A stretch of 64,000 bases of DNA from Saliniradius amylolyticus. GTDB lineage: Bacteria; Pseudomonadota; Gammaproteobacteria; Enterobacterales; Alteromonadaceae. The number at the start of each line of letters is the position of its first letter. The stretch's first letter is position 1. This document shows, piece by piece, positions 46,537-54,082 of this stretch. Both the position numbers and the translations under genes were made by a program. The notes under the pieces were generated by a model. The model saw nothing but the letters and a program-made list of their open reading frames with translations, did no database searches and was not told the origin of the DNA. The DNA is taken from positions 2,418,001 to 2,482,000 of the forward strand of contig NZ_CP029347.1 of the NCBI RefSeq assembly GCF_003143555.1, in the 5' to 3' direction.

Positions 46537-47286
46537 CTAATCCTCTTCCAGAGTAAAAGCACCATTGGCCAGATTTTGCCGACCCCGCTGACAGGTAGCT
46601 TCATAGCGCAAGTCTCGGCTGCAGCTATGCCGCCTTGAGGTTTTAAGCCCTTTCACTAGCTGGTCCAGATGAAAAATCAGCACGTCCGAGTCCTCGCTCA
46701 CCGCCAATTGATAACGAACGGGTCCGCCTTCCGGGCAGAGCTCAGATGTTTCATGAGGCATTGGACAACCCAGCGTATAGCTCCAGTGATCGGCCACAGA
46801 TAATAAGTCCACGCGAGCATATCGATGCCCGCCCTCTTCCGAATAAATCATTCCCGCCAGATCCAGTGGCGAAGGCTGCACCCGAGGATGGTGCTGGTTT
46901 TCTTCTGGTATCACGCCCACCGTAAAATGCAGTTGTTTGAGTTCCTGCCAGTTCACCGACTCGGCAAACACAACATTACGATTGGCGGGCGTCTGCTTAT
47001 CCAGCAAGCAACCTAACTTTTCCAATGTCAGCAGTGCCGTATGTTCACTTTGCCAAAGCCCGGGCTTTAGGGGTAAGGGATTTCCATCCTGATCACGAAA
47101 ATCGGTCAAAAACAACTGTGCATGTTGCAGGTGCCACTTTTTGCCGTTGATCAGTATCGCCTGTTCGCAGCGCAAGGCTTTGCCCTCAAACCAAAGCTGA
47201 GCGGGCAATACATTGGACTTCTGCCAGGGATGGCAGGCGCTGAGAAAGATAAGCAGCAACACGGCCATTACACACCGCAATGCCAT
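46537..47286 (-). CDS. MbnP-like copper-binding-family lipoprotein
   Basis: 249 residues from ATG 47286, which begins a lipoprotein signal (MALRCVMAVLLLIFLSAC). Family pattern: LHFTVGVIPEENQHHPRVQPSPLDLAGMIYSEEGGHRYARVDL and later YTLGCPMP...C. MbnP proteins are periplasmic/outer-membrane partners of methanobactin or MbnH-type haem enzymes and bind copper through kynurenine-modified Trp in some members. No mbnH (diheme) gene is adjacent, so the name is by similarity only. Confidence 0.72.
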   Translation of the reverse strand: MALRCVMAVLLLIFLSACHPWQKSNVLPAQLWFEGKALRCEQAILINGKKWHLQHAQLFLTDFRDQDGNPLPLKPGLWQSEHTALLTLEKLGCLLDKQTPANRNVVFAESVNWQELKQLHFTVGVIPEENQHHPRVQPSPLDLAGMIYSEEGGHRYARVDLLSVADHWSYTLGCPMPHETSELCPEGGPVRYQLAVSEDSDVLIFHLDQLVKGLKTSRRHSCSRDLRYEATCQRGRQNLANGAFTLEED

Positions 47287-47456
47287 TGACGTGTCTCCGT
47301 TAATAATCACAGTGCCAATGCTCGGACTAAAGTCATCGAGAATCAAGTGGACAACGACTAACGCCCCAATTTTCACAACCAATCACCGTCTCTCTGTTCC
47401 GTTAGCCTGAAGCGGCGATTTTTTAGACGAACAGGAATCCACCGCTCCCGGACCTG

Positions 47457-47528
47457 ATGACATCCCCATTAAAGTTGCTTATACTCCGCCGACATTGTTC
47501 TCAGAGTGACTAACGCACTCAGAACAAT
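47457..47528 (+). promoter_or_regulatory. tRNA promoter and hairpin in the tRNA leader
   Basis: -35-like ATGACA (47457-47462) and -10 TATACT (47480-47485) with 17-bp spacing. The transcript would begin near 47492 and immediately contain a strong hairpin: ATTGTTCT-CA-GAGTG (47494-47508) pairs with CACTC-AGAACAAT (47516-47528). Confidence 0.7.
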
Positions 47529-47540
47529 CACCTCCCCGAT

Positions 47541-47617
47541 GGCCCCATAGCTCAGTTGGTTAGAGCATCCGACTCATAATCGGCAGGTCCCCTGTTCAAG
47601 TCAGGGTGGGGCCACCA
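47541..47617 (+). tRNA. tRNA with CAT anticodon, probably tRNA-Ile(CAU, lysidine type)
   Basis: 77 bases including encoded CCA. Acceptor stem GGCCCCA/TGGGGCC, D-arm GCTC-AGTTGGTTA-GAGC, anticodon loop CTCATAA, T-arm CCCTG-TTCAAGT-CAGGG. The GGCCCC acceptor and CGACTCATAATCG anticodon arm match E. coli tRNA-Ile2 (ileX) rather than elongator tRNA-Met (GGCTACG). Position 27-43 is a T/C mismatch. Its 3' end is the attachment region of the element to the right. Confidence 0.95.
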
Positions 47618-49157
47618 TCGCCCCCGCTATGAACTTTTGTTCTTGCGGTCGGCAATCTCCATCTATCAATACATCAGGCCTGTAAACAATGTTCACCGTT
47701 TCAGTGCCAATCGTTACTATCTCTATCAGGTGACTAAGGAATTCTCGGACCTTCACGGGACTGGCGGTATCCAGGATGATGGTTTTTAATGTGTTGGCTA
47801 AGTCCTCCAGGTCCCCCTCTGTAAGTCTGGTTTTAGGGGTTGGTTGTAACTCGAGTTCAGCAATTTTCTGGTTAAGCTCGTCTATTTTTTTGTTATTGCG
47901 TTTGATGCGACTTCCCAGCTCGCGTACACCCAGCCCTGATTCTGGCTGCTCTAGTAACTGATAAAGCCGCTCCTGTGCGACTTCTAACCGGTTTAGTTCA
48001 GCCTGGAAAAGACCAATATCCTGGCGTTGTTTCTTTTCCCAGGTCATGCTGAGTTCGGCAAACTCCTTGAGCAAACCAGATAAGTTCTCTGGAGTGAGGA
48101 TTCGGTCGCATACTTGCTCAGCAAGCCATGGATCTAATATGTCAGCATTGATTCTCCGAGAATCACAACCTGGGCCTCTGCTGTTGGTACCGCAATTGTA
48201 GTAACTGTATTTTCTGCTAGCCCCTTTCGCCTTCTCAATAAGCATTTTCCGCTCACAGACACCGCAATAAACAAGACCAGAAAGTAAGTAAGTGCTGTTA
48301 TGAGCCGTTTTATTGTCGAATTTTACTGAGTCAATGATCTCCTGGACCTGATCAAATATCTCACGAGGGATTATTGGTTGATGGGAGTCGATGACGATCC
48401 ATTTGTCGGGACTGTTAGGTACCCCGTGGCGACCTGTTTTGTTAAACACTATCTGGCCAGCAACACTGGGATTTCGTAGTAAACTACTCACCATTCGCCT
48501 TGACCACCTGGCGTTACGACAAATCAAACCTAATCGGTTTAACTCAGATGCGATACTGTGACCGCCAAGTCCCTTCTGCCGCATGTCGAAGATTTTACGC
48601 ACTACTGCGGCCTCTGACTCATTGATCCTCAGTTCCTTTCGCTTAGGGTCGGACTCAGCCGGCACTGAGTTGTATCCATAAGGTACTTTGCCCCCGTTGA
48701 AAAACCCCTTCCTAGCGTTCTGGATCATGCTGCGCTTGGTATCAACCCCAATCTGGTGGGAGTAATATTCGTCAAACAGTTCCAGTATGCCCTCATGCAA
48801 CAACCCAGAAGCCGAATCGGCATCGAAATTAACAGTGACATACTCCAACAGGGTGCCAGCTTTGCTCAAGCGGCGCTTATTCAATTGCGATTCAAGCCGA
48901 TTACGGGCGAAACGGGATGTACTCCAACAGATGAAGTAGTCAGGGGAAAAGAGCTCGCAGTATTCTAGAGCCGCCTGAAATTCTGGCCGACTATCAGATC
49001 GACCGCTACGCCCTTCATCTTTAAAGACTTTAACGACCGTGGCGCCCAACGATAGCGCCTTTTCCTTGCACTGGACTATCTGCCCTTCAATTGGCAACTC
49101 CTGTTCAGCCTGCTTGCTGGTTGATACCCGAACGTAAATAACCGCCTGCTTATTCAC
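47601..49157 (-). CDS. Large serine recombinase
   Basis: 518 residues. N-terminal resolvase domain with catalytic Ser in YVRVSTSKQ, DEGRSGRSDSRPEFQ and the SRFARNR arginines. Recombinase domain (about 160-260), zinc ribbon (about 283-330: YCGVCERKM...YNCGTNSRGPGCD) and a coiled coil (about 370-430) follow, the architecture of phage serine integrases. The last codons (MVAPP and stop) lie antisense to the tRNA T-arm and CCA end, so the reading frame is closed by the attachment sequence. Its start overlaps the upstream gene by 4 bp. Confidence 0.94.
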   Translation of the reverse strand: MNKQAVIYVRVSTSKQAEQELPIEGQIVQCKEKALSLGATVVKVFKDEGRSGRSDSRPEFQAALEYCELFSPDYFICWSTSRFARNRLESQLNKRRLSKAGTLLEYVTVNFDADSASGLLHEGILELFDEYYSHQIGVDTKRSMIQNARKGFFNGGKVPYGYNSVPAESDPKRKELRINESEAAVVRKIFDMRQKGLGGHSIASELNRLGLICRNARWSRRMVSSLLRNPSVAGQIVFNKTGRHGVPNSPDKWIVIDSHQPIIPREIFDQVQEIIDSVKFDNKTAHNSTYLLSGLVYCGVCERKMLIEKAKGASRKYSYYNCGTNSRGPGCDSRRINADILDPWLAEQVCDRILTPENLSGLLKEFAELSMTWEKKQRQDIGLFQAELNRLEVAQERLYQLLEQPESGLGVRELGSRIKRNNKKIDELNQKIAELELQPTPKTRLTEGDLEDLANTLKTIILDTASPVKVREFLSHLIEIVTIGTETVNIVYRPDVLIDGDCRPQEQKFIAGAMVAPP

Positions 49158-49603
49158 TGCAAAACCCTCTGTATTGTCTTCAATGACACATCCTCTCCTG
49201 TGACTTCGCTTACCTGATTTCTGATCTCAGCGGGCCGCAGGCCGTCCTGTTCCAGCCCTTTAATCAGTAGGTTGCGCTGTAACTTCTCGAACTTGGAAAA
49301 AGCGGGAACATAAACCCGCAATTCACCTTTCGCCTCGACCTCCAGCGATAGCAGCCGCCATACGGTGAGAAAGTTATACGGCCCGATGCTTTCGAGGATA
49401 TCGCGCCAAACATCAGGAAGCCGCATTTGGTGTATTTCGGCCAGCATTCGCTCCGTATCGGTAGGCTCAATGCAAAAGTTAAAATCTGTGCAGTTATTCT
49501 GGTACCTCCCCCCCTCTGAGGGGGTAACAGTATCTCTATGCCGAGCCCCCACCCTACCCATCAACTCATCTATATCTGTTTTTCTAGAGTTTGAACCGCG
49601 CAT
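49154..49603 (-). CDS. Hypothetical protein coupled to the serine recombinase
   Basis: 149 residues; ATGA overlap with the recombinase start shows coupled translation. The C-terminal 35 residues (GLRPAEIRNQVSEVTGEDVSLKTIQRVL) look like a helix-turn-helix, so it may be a DNA-binding accessory or excision/control factor. The middle is helical with no family recognised. Its upstream region is AT-rich. Confidence 0.7.
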   Translation of the reverse strand: MRGSNSRKTDIDELMGRVGARHRDTVTPSEGGRYQNNCTDFNFCIEPTDTERMLAEIHQMRLPDVWRDILESIGPYNFLTVWRLLSLEVEAKGELRVYVPAFSKFEKLQRNLLIKGLEQDGLRPAEIRNQVSEVTGEDVSLKTIQRVLQ

Positions 49604-49846
49604 TAATAAAAACTCCTGATATTACTAACTCAGTGAAATCAATATATACAGAGAGATAACAATTAACCCAACCGCGCATATTGTTATTGTGTGCAGTTGA
49701 ATAGATTTAGGGTTTGGTCGTTTCAAAAGGGAGTTTCCAAGACTCATTCAATTATCCGTCAAACTCTAATATACCTGAGATTAAGAATAAGTGGTGGTAC
49801 AAAGTATATAATTTCTAAGCACCAAAGTCGCCCAAAGGGAAAAGTC

Positions 49847-50098
49847 TCATGGTGTGTAATATCCGAGGATTTCGGGCTCAGAAAGAAGCAATAACGTCTC
49901 ACCATTAGATTCCAGTTCAATGCCAGAGTAACGATTGAAATAAACCTTCTCTCCAGTGGCAATATGACGCACAGCAGGCCCAACACGCAACACAATGCCA
50001 TAGGGTTCAGGTTTGGGATTTGGGTTCTCAATGATACTGGCTGATTGTGACTCCAGGCGTCTCACCAGTATTAGATCCCGTATTGGCTTAATGGTCAT
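49847..50098 (-). CDS. GroES-like co-chaperonin encoded by the mobile element
   Basis: 83 residues, a little shorter than GroES (97). Pattern follows GroES: start TIKPIRDLILVRRLES (GroES NIRPLHDRVIVKRKEV), YGIVLRVGPAV (RGEVLAVGNG), GEKVYFNRYSGIEL (GDIVIFNDGYGVK), and ETLLLLSEPEILGYY (EVLIMSESDILAIV). The mobile loop that docks on GroEL is shorter and reads SASIIENPNPKPEP, keeping a hydrophobic SII in place of IVL. Its ATG overlaps the stop of the tyrosine integrase (ATGA). Phage co-chaperonins such as T4 gp31 assist capsid folding; the pairing with an integrase is unusual. Confidence 0.78.
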   Translation of the reverse strand: MTIKPIRDLILVRRLESQSASIIENPNPKPEPYGIVLRVGPAVRHIATGEKVYFNRYSGIELESNGETLLLLSEPEILGYYTP

Positions 50099-51231
50099 AG
50101 TGCTCGCTTAAACTCTTTGGCCAGTGGTGATATGGGGGTGTTCAGTTTCTCCAGCGGGTTGGCCTTATCGAGCACGTCCGTCAGCTTACGCACGGCCAGC
50201 TTGATGTAAGTCTGGGAAGTTTTAGGGTCGGCATGACCCAGGATAGATTGGATCTCGAATGAAGTAGCGCTTTCCTCGGCCAGCTCGGTACCAACCAGGT
50301 GACGCAGCGCGTGGGCGTGAGCCTCAGCATTGGGAATGCCGGCATCTTCTGCATAGCGTTTGATGAACTTATCAATAGAACGGGCGCTAAGGCGGCGTTC
50401 CTCGCCACGATAGTCACAGGCCGGTACCAGACGGTTACCCGTTGATACAAACAATACCCGATCACCATTCTCCAGCAGCCGATCAATATCATGCAGCTCA
50501 CGGTGGCCCAGATAGGCCTGCAGCAGCAACATCGCCTCTACTGGAACTGGGATCACCCGCTCCTTGTCGCCCTTCTCGATAACGCGAATGGCCAGGCGGT
50601 CCTTATCCTGGTGTTTATACCAAATCAGGTTCGAGTCATTTAGTGCTGTAATCCCCCCCATACGGAAGCCACAGCCCATCATCAACGCCAAAATGGCCGC
50701 ATCGCGCACCCCCGTGAAGGTGGCAATATCCGGCTGCATCAGCAGTTTTTCGGCATGGCTCAGGCTCATACTGGTGGGCAGGCGCTGGCCGCTTTTGGGG
50801 TACTCCAGATCCCTGGCCGGGTCCTGGCTGATATGCTGGTTCTTCAAACACCAGGCATAAAACCCCCTTACTGCAGCCACCACAGCGCGCCGGCTACGAG
50901 GTTTAAACCCCTCAGAATGTAAGTGCAGGCCGGTAAAGTTAACCAGATCGTCCCGCTCAGCTTCCAGCAACGGCTTATCCAGGTAGTTTTGCAGGCGCAG
51001 AAGGTAACCGGCGTACTTATCAACGGTACGGGCCGACTTACCCTCATTCATTAATTTATAGTCGAGCCAACGATGCACTACTGGCTCCAATTTACTGATA
51101 TCCATGATCACCAATTCAGGGGGGAGGCACAGATCAGCCTCAAACTTGTGGATTACCCACTTATTATACCCCAAAGCCTTTAAATTCAAGGCTTTCAGAA
51201 CCCATAACATCCCACATAAAACTGTGATCAC
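50095..51231 (-). CDS. Tyrosine recombinase (phage integrase)
   Basis: 378 residues. N-terminal SAM-like DNA-binding domain (about 45-135: VVHRWLDYKLMNEGKSARTVDKYAGYLLRLQNYL) and catalytic domain. Catalytic residues: Arg in MGCGFRMGGI, Lys in EKGDKERVIPVP, H-x-L-R-H in AHALRHLVG, His in ILGHADPKTSQTY and the Tyr in QTYIKL. XerC/D-like layout. Either this enzyme or the serine recombinase could have performed the tRNA insertion; tyrosine enzymes are the usual users of tRNA 3' ends. Confidence 0.93.
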   Translation of the reverse strand: MITVLCGMLWVLKALNLKALGYNKWVIHKFEADLCLPPELVIMDISKLEPVVHRWLDYKLMNEGKSARTVDKYAGYLLRLQNYLDKPLLEAERDDLVNFTGLHLHSEGFKPRSRRAVVAAVRGFYAWCLKNQHISQDPARDLEYPKSGQRLPTSMSLSHAEKLLMQPDIATFTGVRDAAILALMMGCGFRMGGITALNDSNLIWYKHQDKDRLAIRVIEKGDKERVIPVPVEAMLLLQAYLGHRELHDIDRLLENGDRVLFVSTGNRLVPACDYRGEERRLSARSIDKFIKRYAEDAGIPNAEAHAHALRHLVGTELAEESATSFEIQSILGHADPKTSQTYIKLAVRKLTDVLDKANPLEKLNTPISPLAKEFKRAL

Positions 51232-51717
51232 ACGTAAAAACTTGTGGGTTAAAAAATAAACAGCTCAAAAAACCTATGTGACCGCCCGCTTCTTTATTTT
51301 CCCCGCCCTATATCTCTATCTCTCTCTTTTTATTAAAAAAAGGAAGAAAGAAGGAAGGAACGCACCAAAAACCGCCAAAATCAGACCTATGTGAAAAAAG
51401 CGCGAAAACATGGGAGTTTTGAACAAACCCATGGTGGTGAATAACTATTCAATAGTAATTAAAACAAATACTTAAACCAACACTTCCACAAGTCCATAAA
51501 AAAAATCGTAACTACATGACCGCCAGACATTGACACCCCGCCGAGCCGCCTTAGCCTTTTTCTCGGCTCAAGGCATCGGCCCCCATAGTTCGTTAGGGGG
51601 TGCGGGGGATGGGGTATACAAGGTAAAAGGCCCGGTTAATGGGCCCTGGTATGAATAAGGCGTGGCCTAACGGCCACAAGCTCTTTTTAAGGGGCTTTGA
51701 TTGATAGCCCCGTTAAG
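51232..51717. other. Gene-free region with dense hairpins downstream of the antirepressor gene
   Basis: 486 bp. The left half is AT-rich, with a pyrimidine run switching to a purine run (51308-51360) and two copies of ACCTATGTGA (about 51271 and 51387). The right half (51543-51726) holds at least five perfect stem-loops: GAGCCG/CGGCTC, CCCCC/GGGGG (51580-51600), GGCCC/GGGCC (51629-51645), GTGGCC/GGCCAC (51662-51677), GGGGCT/AGCCCC (51691-51711), and GCCCCGT/ACGGGGC overlapping the antirepressor stop. On the minus strand the 51629-51645 hairpin is followed by TTTT and can terminate. Confidence 0.65.
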
Positions 51718-52257
51718 TTACGGGGCTGGTTTTACCGGCACAGTGGCAAAGCACTCAGGGCATTCTACGGTGGCGAGCAGGGAAGGCTGCAAGCCGTAGC
51801 GCTCTTGCAGTATGGTACGGGCATAGGGGTTACGCTTACCCGCCTCGATCACCATCTTCTCTAGGAACTTGTCATGCTCCACAGGAACCGAATTACTCAG
51901 CGTGAGCTGCTGATGCCGATAGGCTTTTAACACCTGTACCGCCCAACGCCGGAACGCTGCCGCTTTAGGCTGGCCAGAAAGCATCGACAGCACCATAACG
52001 CCCTCTTCGTTAAACACACGGACGTTACGGCGCTTATCAATATCGCCCTCAACTGTCGTCAATCTGACGACAGTTGAATACTCGTTCAGCTCTTCCTTGT
52101 TCCTCTCATACAACTTATGAACAGCCTTTCTTGGATCCGCATACTCCAACGCCTGACCGATCATCTCCATGGTCATCCATAAATCGCCCTGGTGGGGGAT
52201 CAGGGTCACGCTCTGGCCGTTAAACTCCTTGTTCACTACATTATTGGCTTTAAGCAT
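51718..52257 (-). CDS. ant: Bro-N family phage antirepressor
   Basis: 179 residues. Bro-N domain at about 10-115: EFNGQSVTLIPHQGDLWMTMEMIGQALEYADPRKAVHKLYERNKEEL, RRNVRVFNEEGVMVLSML and AFRRWAVQVLKAYR. A short C-terminal part ends in VECPECFATVPV. Antirepressors of this class inactivate phage repressors. It overlaps the small upstream gene by 8 bp, and both sit behind a C4-RNA-like leader, the same plan as c4-icd-ant of phages P1/P7. The symbol is given by that analogy. Confidence 0.85.
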   Translation of the reverse strand: MLKANNVVNKEFNGQSVTLIPHQGDLWMTMEMIGQALEYADPRKAVHKLYERNKEELNEYSTVVRLTTVEGDIDKRRNVRVFNEEGVMVLSMLSGQPKAAAFRRWAVQVLKAYRHQQLTLSNSVPVEHDKFLEKMVIEAGKRNPYARTILQERYGLQPSLLATVECPECFATVPVKPAP

Positions 52258-52474
52258 GATGGTGGCCTCCCGTTGGTGTGTCCAACGTGGTCAGAGCGCG
52301 GTTCAGGTTGTCGCTGACGGGCTTTAACAGCCCCATTAACTGGGCGCCGGTTAAGGCCTCTAACTCGTCGTCGGTGGCACCGGCCAGCGCCATCAGTCCG
52401 TCCACAATCCAGCGGGTTTCGATTAGCGTGCCATGGGCCTGCTGATGCAGTTGCATTAAGGTGGGTTGAGCCAT
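52250..52474 (-). CDS. Small protein preceding and overlapping the antirepressor (icd-like position)
   Basis: 74 residues, ribosome site CACAGGAG 8 bases before ATG. Helical, with WIVDGLMALAGATDDELEALTGAQLMGLLKPV and a His-rich end. No family recognised. Overlaps the Bro-N gene by 8 bp, so its translation probably opens the antirepressor start, as Icd does for Ant in phage P1. Confidence 0.75.
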   Translation of the reverse strand: MAQPTLMQLHQQAHGTLIETRWIVDGLMALAGATDDELEALTGAQLMGLLKPVSDNLNRALTTLDTPTGGHHHA

Positions 52475-52510
52475 AACGGTCTCCTGTGAGATTTTTTCGA
52501 AAATTAGGGT

Positions 52511-52589
52511 GTCGGGAGGTTCGAAACAGCCTCACAGAGCTGCGGCAGGTTTTTCCCTTACGGGTCTTATATGACCTACCCCTCCCGAC
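52511..52589 (-). ncRNA. C4-like antisense RNA
   Basis: On the minus strand GTCGGGAGG (52589-52581) closes with CCTCCCGAC (52519-52511) around a compact G/C-rich core with a GGTC/GACC hairpin and an exposed CUCUGUGAGG. The latter is complementary over 7 bases (CUGUGAG/CUCACAG) to the ribosome site of the next gene at 52490-52484. Position before an antirepressor operon, plus the closed stem and RBS complementarity, fit the C4 RNA family of temperate phages. Covariance-model scoring was not possible. Confidence 0.65.
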
Positions 52590-52621
52590 ATGGAAACGGA
52601 GCATACCCGGATTTCAGGCAC

Positions 52622-52658
52622 AAAAAAACCGCTTATCTGTCGGGAGCGGATAGCCGCT
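52622..52658 (-). promoter_or_regulatory. Leader attenuator: mutually exclusive antiterminator and terminator hairpins
   Basis: On the minus strand AGCGG-CTAT-CCGCT (52658-52645) competes with CCGCT...AGCGG (52649-52629), the second followed by seven T. The leader also carries CTCACAG (52663-52657) and CTCCCGAC (52646-52639), copies of the C4 target-type sequences. Confidence 0.7.
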
Positions 52659-52689
52659 GTGAGTTGAGGTTTCGACGCCTCGTGCTTGC

Positions 52690-52719
52690 ACTATAGTGCC
52701 CGCTGGCCTAGCCTGTCAA
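52690..52719 (-). promoter_or_regulatory. Strong sigma-70-type promoter of the C4/antirepressor operon
   Basis: TTGACA (52719-52714) and TATAGT (52695-52690), 18-bp spacing, directed leftward. Transcript start expected near 52683, about 35 bases before the terminator hairpin. Confidence 0.8.
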
Positions 52720-52749
52720 CCGCGCATTTTTAAACAAAGGGACTTCTGC

Positions 52750-53118
52750 ATGAATAGAAACGAATTTCAGGGGCGAACGCCTTTCGATGAGAAAATGAGA
52801 GCGCTTTATTTCGCCCAAAAGGCAGCGAAAGAAGGGCTCGATTTTATGCCCTATTTGGTCACCATGCACCAAAAGCAATTGGAGGAAATAGCTGAGCAGA
52901 GAGAGCTTGGAGTCTCTCACGTTCAAATCGTTGCCAACGGCTTAGGGGGCCACTACTGCGCATTCTGCAAGAGCATAGAGGGAAGAGTCTTGGATCTGGA
53001 TGATGAACTTAAAGCCCCGACTCTACCCCATTTAAATTGCCAGTGTCGTTCTATAAACCCAGAACAAACAGGTTATTGCCTTTGTTACTACGAACCCGTT
53101 TTTGATGACGAGCTATAG
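52750..53118 (+). CDS. Small protein with a Mu gpF-like Cys/His motif
   Basis: 122 residues from ATG 52750, preceded by AAAGGGA. N-terminal helical part (FDEKMRALYFAQKAAKEGL), then YCAFCKSIEGRVLDLDDE...LPHLNCQCRS, which has the C-x2-C-x4-G...P-H-x2-C-x-C-R pattern seen at the C-terminus of phage Mu gpF/SPP1 gp7 head-morphogenesis proteins. Here it stands alone without the large head-protein body, and further Cys follow (GYCLCYY). It is the only rightward gene amid a leftward early operon. Function unknown; a metal site is likely. Confidence 0.65.
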   Translation: MNRNEFQGRTPFDEKMRALYFAQKAAKEGLDFMPYLVTMHQKQLEEIAEQRELGVSHVQIVANGLGGHYCAFCKSIEGRVLDLDDELKAPTLPHLNCQCRSINPEQTGYCLCYYEPVFDDEL

Positions 53119-53121
53119 GCA

Positions 53122-53487
53122 TTACCAAAGCTCGACCTTATCTTCATCATCAGCCTTCTTTTCTACAGTTTTTTGAGGCTCACAAGCCTTTAACTGAGTG
53201 TGGCACTGGTAGTCTTTGGGTTCGTTATATAACTTTGGTGTGACTTGGCACTCTTTCTTAGTGAATTTGGCCCTGACTCGGCTTTTACAGTTTTCAACCT
53301 CCTTAATGCTCAGTGCTTTTTCGTACTCTTGTTTATCCACGCTAATCTGTTTAAAGCTGTCGCAAGGTAGGTTGTCACCAGTTATAGCTTCAAATTCAAG
53401 GCAGTTAACTTTTACTTTCTCAGCGGCGGAGACCGAAAAAACAATAGTAGCCGCAGTAAGCAAGGCCATATAGAGAGGTAATCGCAT
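53122..53487 (-). CDS. Exported Cys-rich hypothetical protein
   Basis: 121 residues. Signal peptide 1-21 (VFSVSA-AEK); the mature part has seven Cys and many Lys/Glu, ending in an acidic DDEDKVELW. No family recognised. A secreted product expressed from a prophage early region suggests a lysogenic-conversion or envelope role, but nothing specific shows. Confidence 0.65.
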   Translation of the reverse strand: MRLPLYMALLTAATIVFSVSAAEKVKVNCLEFEAITGDNLPCDSFKQISVDKQEYEKALSIKEVENCKSRVRAKFTKKECQVTPKLYNEPKDYQCHTQLKACEPQKTVEKKADDEDKVELW

Positions 53488-53559
53488 TATTCGCTTCCTT
53501 CCAAAAAAAATGCGGTACCAATGTACCGCACATTTTTAGACCGTGAAAGCGGGTAAGAG

Positions 53560-53832
53560 TCAGTTCACCGCGTCTTTCAGCACCTTGCCGGCTTTAAAGT
53601 TGGGTACCTTGCGGGCGGCAATCTGGATGGTTTCGCCGGTTTGCGGGTTGCGACCGCTGCGGGCGCTACGTTGGTTCACACCAAAGCTACCAAAGCCGGT
53701 TAACTGCACAGAGCCACCGTTTTTCAAGGTTTCGGATACCGCATCGGTAAAAGCATCCACCGCACGGCCGGCATCGGCCTTCGTCAGCTCCGCTTGGTTC
53801 GCAATATGGTTAATCAGTTGAGTTTTATTCAT
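53560..53832 (-). CDS. HU-family DNA-binding protein
   Basis: 90 residues from ATG 53832 ([11 protein letters not shown]). Full HU fold: DNA-arm region [24 protein letters not shown] and [19 protein letters not shown]. Bends DNA; phage-borne copies aid recombination, replication or gene control. Overlaps the preceding gene by 8 bp. Confidence 0.94.
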   Translation of the reverse strand: MNKTQLINHIANQAELTKADAGRAVDAFTDAVSETLKNGGSVQLTGFGSFGVNQRSARSGRNPQTGETIQIAARKVPNFKAGKVLKDAVN

Positions 53833-54082
53833 GGTTATCACCTTTCAGTTGGTTTAATTCCTGTTGATAGCGCTCAACAGTGCTTTGCTTAGTCCGGATC
53901 TCTTTTCGGTAGATCCGGATACTACTCTTAATATTCTCAATGCGCTTGGTCAGGGCCTGTTCCCTGGTTAGCGGGGGTGGAGGCCCTACCCATGCTTCAT
54001 ACTCGCATTTGGGCCAGCAAGCCCCATGGGCATCGAGGCGCCCGGCACAAGAAGGACAATAGAGCTGGGTATAATCAACCAT
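53825..54082 (-). CDS. Zinc-ribbon and coiled-coil small phage protein
   Basis: 85 residues from ATG 54082 (AAGGTGCGG upstream). Two Cys pairs, CPSC...and C..KC ([24 protein letters not shown]), suggest a zinc ribbon; the rest is a basic coiled coil ([37 protein letters not shown]). No family recognised. In the leftward early operon. Confidence 0.68.
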   Translation of the reverse strand: MVDYTQLYCPSCAGRLDAHGACWPKCEYEAWVGPPPPLTREQALTKRIENIKSSIRIYRKEIRTKQSTVERYQQELNQLKGDNHE

